Source: Collinsella aerofaciens (GTDB lineage Bacteria; Actinomycetota; Coriobacteriia; Coriobacteriales; Coriobacteriaceae). From it: a DNA stretch of 64,000 nucleotides. A program made the translations under genes and the position numbers. Each line of letters begins with the position of its first letter. Positions within the stretch are counted from its first letter, which is position 1. Under the pieces are notes generated by a model. It saw only the letters and a program-made list of their open reading frames with translations, made no database searches and had not been told where the DNA came from. The stretch lies in assembly GCF_028209885.1 (NCBI RefSeq), contig NZ_JAQLEM010000013.1, positions 1-64,000 of the forward strand, in the 5' to 3' direction. Of this stretch, positions 58,654 to 64,000 are shown one piece after another.

Positions 58654-60219
58654 ATGACACCTGCGCGCTTTGAAATCGGACAAAAGCACAAGCAGGAGAG
58701 CGAGGCGGGTTCCAAGGCTAGTTGGAACACGCCTCGTTCCGATTCACGGCCAACGATGAGCTATCCCTCGCGCATGGCACTTGCTTTTGCTCTGACATCG
58801 CTCATGACGGTATTGGTGCTGGTGGGCGTTGTCTCTGTTGTGTGGGGCACGGTCTTTTCGGATTACACACGCTCCAATATCGTCGAAATCGCAAATTCCG
58901 CTGCCGAGAAGTTGGCGACCTCATATGAGGAAAACGGCTCTTGGACCGCGGGAGAACTGCGCACGGTCGCAACGTCGAGTTTGGTTTCCGACGATCTGGG
59001 CATGCAGGTCGTCAATAAAAAGGGTGTGATCGTTTATGACGATTCCTGGCCCTCGGCAAGCGCCACCGCCGATGTACGCGAAAACCAGGCTACGACCGAC
59101 GACACGAGCGGCAAGAGGGCATCGCATAGCCCGGTCTCGTCTGCTCCAACCGACTCCGATAGCGTTGCTAACGTCGAGATTGTAACGTCTTCCGGCGAGC
59201 ATGTCGGACAGGTAAAGCTGTGGGCCATCGGCTCCGACGCTCTGCTCACCAAGGCGGACTCTGCGTTTAGGGAGAAGACCTTTAACGCCATGGCCCTCGC
59301 CGCGGTTGTTGCAATCTGCATTTCGGTCGTTATCGGATCGCTCGTGTCGCGCATGCTCACCAAACCGATTCATCGCATCACCAGTACCGCAAAGCAAATC
59401 CGTGACGGCGACCTGTCGGCTCGCACGGGGCTGCGCGGTGATGACGAGATCGATCAGCTGGGTGAGACCTTCGATGAGATGGCCACTTCGCTCGAGAAGG
59501 ATATGAAACACGAGAAGCGCCTGACCTCAGACGTTGCACACGAGCTTCGCACGCCGCTTATGGCCATGCTCGCAACGGTCGAGGCCATGCAGGATGGCGT
59601 GTATCCCACCGACGATGAGCATTTGGAGACCGTTGCTTCCGAGACGCGTCGCCTGGCTCGTCTGGTGCAGCAGATGCTCGACCTATCGCGTATGGAAAAC
59701 AGCACGGCTCCGCTCAATCTAGAACCGGTGGACATGGTTCCGTTCGTGCGATCGATTGTGAACGGCCAGGAGCGTCTGTTTGCCGACCGTGACCTTCGTC
59801 TTCGCTTTGCAGATGAAACCCAAGGGCACGACGATGTCGTCGAGGCCGATCCCGACATGATCACGCAATGTGTTATCAACCTCATGAGCAACGCCATGCG
59901 CTACACCCCCGAGGGCGGTTGGGTCGTGGTGTCGGTGCTCAGTGACCGCAGGCACGTCAGCATTGCCGTTTCTGATACCGGCATCGGTATTGCCAAGGAC
60001 GATCTGTCGCGCATTTTCGGGCGGTTTTGGCGCGCCGATGCCAGCCGCGCCCGCGAAGCTGGCGGCCTGGGCGTCGGCCTCGCCGTGACCAAGCAGATCG
60101 TCGAGCGTCACCATGGCTACATATCCGTGGAGTCGGAGCTTGGAAAGGGTACGACTTTTACAATTCATCTGCCCCGCGAGCACACGGCGGACGCGGCATC
60201 TACTACAATGGAGCACTAG
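58654..60219 (+). CDS. Membrane sensor histidine kinase
   Basis: 521 residues. A membrane helix at about 41-67, an extracytoplasmic region of about 140 residues (Ser/Thr/Asp-rich), a second helix near 210-230, and HAMP (KPIHRITSTAKQIRDGDLSA). HisKA has DVAHELRTPL (phosphorylated His); the ATPase domain has N-box QCVINLMSNAMRYTP, G1 DTGIGIAKDDL and GGLGVGLAVTKQI. Partner of the upstream OmpR-type regulator. Ligand unknown. Confidence 0.94.
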   Translation: MTPARFEIGQKHKQESEAGSKASWNTPRSDSRPTMSYPSRMALAFALTSLMTVLVLVGVVSVVWGTVFSDYTRSNIVEIANSAAEKLATSYEENGSWTAGELRTVATSSLVSDDLGMQVVNKKGVIVYDDSWPSASATADVRENQATTDDTSGKRASHSPVSSAPTDSDSVANVEIVTSSGEHVGQVKLWAIGSDALLTKADSAFREKTFNAMALAAVVAICISVVIGSLVSRMLTKPIHRITSTAKQIRDGDLSARTGLRGDDEIDQLGETFDEMATSLEKDMKHEKRLTSDVAHELRTPLMAMLATVEAMQDGVYPTDDEHLETVASETRRLARLVQQMLDLSRMENSTAPLNLEPVDMVPFVRSIVNGQERLFADRDLRLRFADETQGHDDVVEADPDMITQCVINLMSNAMRYTPEGGWVVVSVLSDRRHVSIAVSDTGIGIAKDDLSRIFGRFWRADASRAREAGGLGVGLAVTKQIVERHHGYISVESELGKGTTFTIHLPREHTADAASTTMEH

Positions 60220-60277
60220 CTTTTCGCTATTCGGTGAAGGAGGGGCCGCGTCCCTGCCGCTCCGAGTTTGCGAAAAC

Positions 60278-60297
60278 ATGCGGGAAAGAACCCGCAT
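60278..60297 (+). terminator. Short hairpin before purC
   Basis: A perfect 7-bp stem ATGCGGG/CCCGCAT (60278-60284 with 60291-60297), 58 bp after the kinase stop. It may end the two-component operon. Confidence 0.45.
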
Positions 60298-60328
60298 TTC
60301 TGTCGTATTTAGGTAAGGAGTGACTCAC

Positions 60329-61216
60329 GTGACAACGATGGAGCGTCGTCCGGATTCCCGTGGCAAGGTTCGTGATATTTACGATGCCGGTGAAAACCTG
60401 CTGATGGTCGCCACCGACCGCATTTCTGCGTTCGACTTTATTCTTCCCGACGAGATTCCGTTTAAGGGAGAGGTGCTCAATCGCATCTCGGCATTCTGGT
60501 TCGATAAGTTTGCCGACATCGTCCCCAACCATCTCGTTTCCATCGACCCGGCGGATTTCCCCGAGGAGTTTGCTGAGTATCGTGACTACCTCGCTGGCCG
60601 CGCCATGCTGGTTAAGAAGGCCCAGACGATTCCTATCGAGTGCATCGTCCGCGGCTATCTGACCGGTTCGGGCAAGAAGACCTACGACGAGAACGGCACC
60701 GTCTGCGGCATCCAGCTGCCTGAGGGCCTGACCGAGGCTTCCAAGCTTCCTGAGCCGCTGTTCACGCCGTCCACGAAGGCCGAGATCGGTGACCACGACG
60801 AGAACATCTCGTTCGAGCGTTGCTGCGAGATCGTGGGCGAGGACATCGCCGCGCAGATTCGTGACCTTTCCCTCAAGATCTACAAGGCCGCTGCCGAGTA
60901 CGCCGCGACCCGTGGCATCATCATTGCCGACACCAAGTTCGAGTTTGGTGTTATTGATGGCAAGGTCACGCTGATCGACGAGTGTCTCACGCCCGACTCC
61001 AGCCGTTTCTGGCCTGCTGCCAGCTACGAGGAGGGCAAGATCCAGCCTAGCTACGACAAGCAATTCGTCCGCAATTGGCTCAAGGCCAACTGGGATATGA
61101 CGGGGGAGACCCCGCACCTGCCCGCCGAGGTCATCGATGGCACGTCCGAGCGCTATCGCGAGGCCTTCCAGATCATCACGGGCTCCCAGTTCACAAGCAT
61201 GAAGGAGAACGCATAA
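60329..61216 (+). CDS. purC: SAICAR synthase
   Basis: Phosphoribosylaminoimidazole-succinocarboxamide synthase: joins CAIR and aspartate with ATP. Signature segments RGKVRDIYDAG, ATDRISAFDFILPDEIPFKG, VRGYLTGSG and LIDECLTPDSSRFW. I choose the GTG at 60329, 8 nt after AAGGAG; a GTG at 60320 overlaps the site and an ATG at 60338 is too far. 295 residues, the longer form. The next gene starts right after its stop. Confidence 0.96.
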   Translation: MTTMERRPDSRGKVRDIYDAGENLLMVATDRISAFDFILPDEIPFKGEVLNRISAFWFDKFADIVPNHLVSIDPADFPEEFAEYRDYLAGRAMLVKKAQTIPIECIVRGYLTGSGKKTYDENGTVCGIQLPEGLTEASKLPEPLFTPSTKAEIGDHDENISFERCCEIVGEDIAAQIRDLSLKIYKAAAEYAATRGIIIADTKFEFGVIDGKVTLIDECLTPDSSRFWPAASYEEGKIQPSYDKQFVRNWLKANWDMTGETPHLPAEVIDGTSERYREAFQIITGSQFTSMKENA

Positions 61217-61792
61217 GTGAGTACCCGTAGCGCCACGAACAAGCGCACGCAATCCCACGAAGTTACCGGGGTTGCGCGCAAGTCTGCCGCATCTGCTAAG
61301 CCCGCTCGTCAAGCAGCGAGCTCCGTTCGCGTCGTGCCGGCTTCGTCTAAGGCACGCCGCAAAGAGCTCGAGAAGGGCGAGAACCTCGAGGGCCTCTCTA
61401 AAGAGGAGAAGCGCGCCCGCAAGGCTAAGCAGCGCGCCAAGGAGGACCGCATCTATACGGTGTCGAATATCCTCCTCAAGCAGGACGAGGACTACACCAA
61501 GCGCCGTCGCATCTGGTGGATTGTGCTCGCCATTGGCATGGTGCTCGTCGTGGCAATTTGGGCCTCGCTGTACTTCGCTCCCGCTGGCATGGTGTCCAGC
61601 CCTGTCCAGATGGTCGGCATCGTTTTGTCCTATGTCATCATCCTAGGTGACTTTATCTACGACTTCGCTCGTATTCGTCCCTTGCGCAACATGTACCGCG
61701 CGCAGGCCGAGGGCATGTCCGAGAACAAGCTCAACGCTCTTATCGAGCGCGCAGCTGCCGAGGAGGACAAGAAGGACTCCAAGAAGAAGTAG
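61217..61792 (+). CDS. Basic two-helix membrane protein, unknown function
   Basis: 191 residues. A strongly basic Ala/Ser/Lys/Arg N-terminal part (about 1-95), two membrane helices (about 96-120 and 128-148), and a Lys/Glu-rich tail ending KKDSKKK. The GTG start lies directly after the purC stop, so translation is coupled. It is a family of unknown function typical for gut Coriobacteriia; no motif suggests an enzyme. Confidence 0.75.
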   Translation: MSTRSATNKRTQSHEVTGVARKSAASAKPARQAASSVRVVPASSKARRKELEKGENLEGLSKEEKRARKAKQRAKEDRIYTVSNILLKQDEDYTKRRRIWWIVLAIGMVLVVAIWASLYFAPAGMVSSPVQMVGIVLSYVIILGDFIYDFARIRPLRNMYRAQAEGMSENKLNALIERAAAEEDKKDSKKK

Positions 61793-61822
61793 CGTTTGCA
61801 TACATACTTATCGCTAAGATAT

Positions 61823-61853
61823 AAGGCGCGTCGTTTTTGCGGCGCGCCTTTTT
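61823..61853 (+). terminator. Terminator after the purC operon
   Basis: An 11-bp stem including one G-U (61823-61833 with 61840-61850) and a T-run. Confidence 0.9.
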
Positions 61854-61881
61854 ACTGTTCTATAGATAGATGGAGTGGCAC

Positions 61882-63162
61882 ATGATTCGAGCTGCCCTGA
61901 CGGTCGAAGAGGCCCTGGAGGGTATGAAGTCCCTGGAGCCCAAGATTAAAAACTACGCGCGCCTGGTCGTCCGCAAGGGCGTAAACGTCAAGCCCGGCCA
62001 GGAGGTCGTCGTTCAGTCTCCGGTCGAGTGCGCGCCGTTTGCGCGCGTGGTGGTCGCGGAGGCCTATGCTGCCGGCGCCGGCCACGTGACGGTCATTTGG
62101 GCCGATGATGCCGTGACGAGGCTCACGTACGAGCATGTCGAGAAAAGCTATTTTGAGCAGACGCCCGAGTGGAAGCGCATGCAGCTGGATTCCTTGGCCC
62201 AGGATGGTGCCTGCTTTGTCTTTATCGAGGGTGCGGATCCTGCGGCCCTCAAGGGCATCGATCCAGCCAAGCCGGCCGCGGCATCAAAGGCGAGGAATAC
62301 GCAGTGCAAAGTTTTCCGCCGTGGACTGGATTACAACATCAATCCGTGGTGCATCGCCGGCGCTCCGGTCGTGGCTTGGGCGCACGAGGTGTTCCCGGGA
62401 GACGCCGATGAGGTTGCAATCTATAAGCTGTGGAATGCGATTCTGCACACCGCGCGCGCCGATGGCCAGGACCCAGAGAGCGACTGGGAACTCCATGACG
62501 CCGCATTCGAAAAGAACCTGCGTTTCCTGAACGACAATCGTTTCGACTACCTGCATTACAACGCGGCAAATGGAACCGATCTGACGATTGGCATGACGAA
62601 AGGTCACGAGTGGGCCGGCGGCAAGGGCAAGACGCCCGATGGGCACCCCTTCTTCCCCAACATTCCCACCGAGGAAGTCTTCACTTCGCCCGATCGCATG
62701 CGCGCCGACGGTATCGTGTACTCGGCCATGCCGCTCATCCATCACGGCAATAAGGTCGAAGATTTTTGGATTAAGTTCGAGGGCGGCCGCGTGGTGGACT
62801 ACGACGCCCGCGTGGGCAAGGCAACGCTCGCAAGTATCATCGATACTGACGAGGGCGCTGCTCACCTGGGAGAGGTCGCGCTCATTTCCAAGAACACGCC
62901 GATCCGCGAAAGTGGTGTTCTGTTCTACGATACGCTCTATGACGAGAACGCTAGCTGCCATCTCGCGCTAGGTGTCGGTTTCCCCGAATGCATCGAGGGT
63001 GGGTATGACATGTCCAAGGAGGAGCTCCTGGAGCATGGTGTTAACGTCTCGAGCACGCACGTCGATTTTATGATCGGCACGGACGACATCGATATTACGG
63101 GCATTACGCCTGATGGACGTGAAGTTGTGATTTTCCAGAACGGCCAATGGAGTTGGGAATAG
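61882..63162 (+). CDS. M29-family aminopeptidase
   Basis: 426 residues from the ATG at 61882 (GGAG 6 nt upstream; an ATG at 61870 overlaps that site). Metal-dependent aminopeptidase of the PepS/AmpS type: NYARLVVRKGVNVKPGQEV at the start, and NGTDLTIGMTKGHEW, NIPTEEVFTSPD, LGEVALI, and HVDFMIG near the end match the family with its conserved Glu, His and Asp ligands. Cytosolic peptide turnover is expected. tRNA-Lys follows. Confidence 0.93.
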   Translation: MIRAALTVEEALEGMKSLEPKIKNYARLVVRKGVNVKPGQEVVVQSPVECAPFARVVVAEAYAAGAGHVTVIWADDAVTRLTYEHVEKSYFEQTPEWKRMQLDSLAQDGACFVFIEGADPAALKGIDPAKPAAASKARNTQCKVFRRGLDYNINPWCIAGAPVVAWAHEVFPGDADEVAIYKLWNAILHTARADGQDPESDWELHDAAFEKNLRFLNDNRFDYLHYNAANGTDLTIGMTKGHEWAGGKGKTPDGHPFFPNIPTEEVFTSPDRMRADGIVYSAMPLIHHGNKVEDFWIKFEGGRVVDYDARVGKATLASIIDTDEGAAHLGEVALISKNTPIRESGVLFYDTLYDENASCHLALGVGFPECIEGGYDMSKEELLEHGVNVSSTHVDFMIGTDDIDITGITPDGREVVIFQNGQWSWE

Positions 63163-63190
63163 TCCCAGACCGTGGTACAATGCCACCCGC

Positions 63191-63266
63191 GGGCCGTTAG
63201 CTCAGCTGGCAGAGCAGGGGACTTTTAATCCCAAGGTCCAGGGTTCGAACCCCTGACGGCCCACCA
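63191..63266 (+). tRNA. tRNA-Lys (anticodon TTT)
   Basis: Cloverleaf with acceptor GGGCCGT/ACGGCCC, anticodon loop CTTTTAA (TTT at 63224-63226), T-arm CAGGGTTCGAACCCCTG and encoded CCA (63264-63266). Confidence 0.97.
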
Positions 63267-63276
63267 TAGAATAGAA

Positions 63277-63306
63277 AGCGATCGACTCCGGTTGGTCGCT
63301 TTTTTT
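63277..63306 (+). terminator. Terminator of tRNA-Lys
   Basis: A 10-bp stem with two G-U pairs (63277-63286 with 63291-63300), loop TCCG, T-run of 7. Confidence 0.9.
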
Positions 63307-63310
63307 GTTG

Positions 63311-63394
63311 CCGGTGCACGGGTTCGAACCCGTCGGGGCGCGGAGCGCCGCAGCGGCCGCCTGCGGAGCAGGCTGAACCCCCGACGGCCCACCC
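63311..63394. repeat. tRNA-Lys tail repeat
   Basis: After the terminator: CCGGTGC, a T-arm-like palindrome GGGTTCGAACCC (63320-63331), GC-rich hairpins (63336-63373), then an almost exact direct copy of the tRNA-Lys 3' end (63375-63393: GAACCCCCGACGGCCCACC, one change). The layout parallels the tRNA-Gly tail at 54313-54453. Confidence 0.8.
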
Positions 63395-63411
63395 AAAGAA
63401 AGGAAAACGAA

Positions 63412-64000
63412 ATGAAAACAGACAGATACGGAATTAGCGGCAGCACATTAAAGATAATAGCGGCCATTTCGATGGTTCTCGATCATGTAAGCAGGATCGT
63501 CCTGACCAATGGAATCATGACTCACGCATCGTACAATCAGATATCAGACGAGCAGTGGGCGATTCTAAGCGAGGCTTCGGATGTGCTTCATGTTCTTGGC
63601 AGAATTGCATTTCCCTTATTTTGCTTTTTGATAGTTGAGGGATTTTTGCATACTCATGACATAAAGAAGTACCTGCGAAATATGCTTGTCTTCGCAATCA
63701 TTGCGGAGCCCATATACGATTTCGTTCAAACCGGGCAACTATTCGACCTTCGGCAACAAAATGTTATGTGTGAGCTCCTGCTTTCCTTGGTCTTTTTGAT
63801 TATTCTGGAAAAGATACAAAGTCTTTCAAAATGGAAGAGGCACATCGCAGAATTTGCTCTGATTGTTTTGATAGCACTGGCAGCTGAATACACTAAACTA
63901 GATGGCGGCGTGTATGGCATTCTGCTTGTGGCTGCATTCTATTTATTCCACGACAGCAAGGCCAAGATGCTCTTTGCTGCAGTATGCGCAGTGCTCCTTT
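63412..64000 (+). CDS. TraX-family membrane protein (cut by window end)
   Basis: 196 residues are visible from the ATG at 63412 (AAAGGAAAAC upstream); the 3' end lies outside the window. TraX-family features: GSTLKIIAAISMVLDHVSR, then LGRIAFPLFCFLIVEGFLH and KKYLRNMLVFAIIAEPIYD, with several hydrophobic helices. The family is named for the F-pilin acetylase; most chromosomal members have unknown acyltransferase-like roles. The gene is more AT-rich than its neighbours and follows the tRNA-Lys tail repeat, suggesting acquisition by transfer. Confidence 0.85.
   Translation, partial: MKTDRYGISGSTLKIIAAISMVLDHVSRIVLTNGIMTHASYNQISDEQWAILSEASDVLHVLGRIAFPLFCFLIVEGFLHTHDIKKYLRNMLVFAIIAEPIYDFVQTGQLFDLRQQNVMCELLLSLVFLIILEKIQSLSKWKRHIAEFALIVLIALAAEYTKLDGGVYGILLVAAFYLFHDSKAKMLFAAVCAVLL

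Noticed and set aside
63297..63411. A second, partial tRNA gene
   Set aside because: Only T-arm and acceptor pieces are present; no D-arm or anticodon arm can be folded.

Overview
This window is the replication-origin region of a high-GC Gram-positive chromosome. Gene content, the many GTG and TTG starts, the pafBC-like WYL pair and the LPXTG thioester protein point to the class Coriobacteriia, most likely Collinsella or a close relative. The genus is inferred from recognition, not from a search. No rRNA genes, CRISPR array, complete prophage or insertion sequence was seen.

Layout. From 0.2 to 34.3 kb almost everything is on the minus strand: carAB; an ABC exporter with an unknown membrane protein; a NUDIX hydrolase, purD and purA; dnaB; rplI-rpsR-ssb-rpsF; two tRNA-Ser genes; typA; a bifunctional-nuclease-family gene; tRNA-Ile; then gyrA-gyrB-dciA-recF-dnaN and dnaA. 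From 34.6 kb onward most genes are on the plus strand: rpmH-rnpA-yidD-yidC-khpB-rsmG, three perfect parS sites, parA-parB, ddl, a DinG-type helicase-exonuclease, purB, a two-component system, purC, an M29 aminopeptidase, tRNA-Lys and a TraX-family gene cut by the window end. The strand switch and the two DnaA-box-like clusters (30.9-31.2 kb between dnaA and dnaN; 34.3-34.4 kb near rpmH) suggest a bipartite oriC of the Bacillus type. An unusual GHKL-ATPase gene lies between dnaA and rpmH.

How the genes work together. The centre is a replication and segregation block: initiator, sliding clamp, RecF, gyrase, a DciA-like helicase-loader candidate, DnaB, SSB and ParABS. It sits beside the classic rpmH-rnpA-yidD-yidC-khpB-rsmG membrane-insertion and RNA block. 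Purine genes (purD, purA, purB, purC) and pyrimidine entry (carAB) are scattered around it. Cell-surface functions are a 1143-residue LPXTG protein with a thioester domain, a bactofilin-like membrane protein and a large peptidase-like membrane protein.

What stands out. (1) tRNA 3'-end fragments recur downstream of tRNA-Gly, tRNA-Lys and tRNA-Ser. At tRNA-Gly they form roughly 130-bp repeats whose hairpins keep pairing while their sequence changes. (2) Two copies of a 70-nt palindrome flank a nuclease-like gene, and their 19-nt centres are inverted relative to the arms. (3) A GHKL ATPase with a Gln/Pro/Tyr-rich linker and a winged helix is encoded at the origin. (4) DnaA has Asn in place of the usual DNA-contacting Asp, next to DnaA-box-like sites that are themselves non-canonical. 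(5) An M28-like membrane protein is split by a roughly 650-residue insert and has lost canonical metal ligands. (6) Several very long intergenic palindromes occur, one with perfect 36-bp arms.
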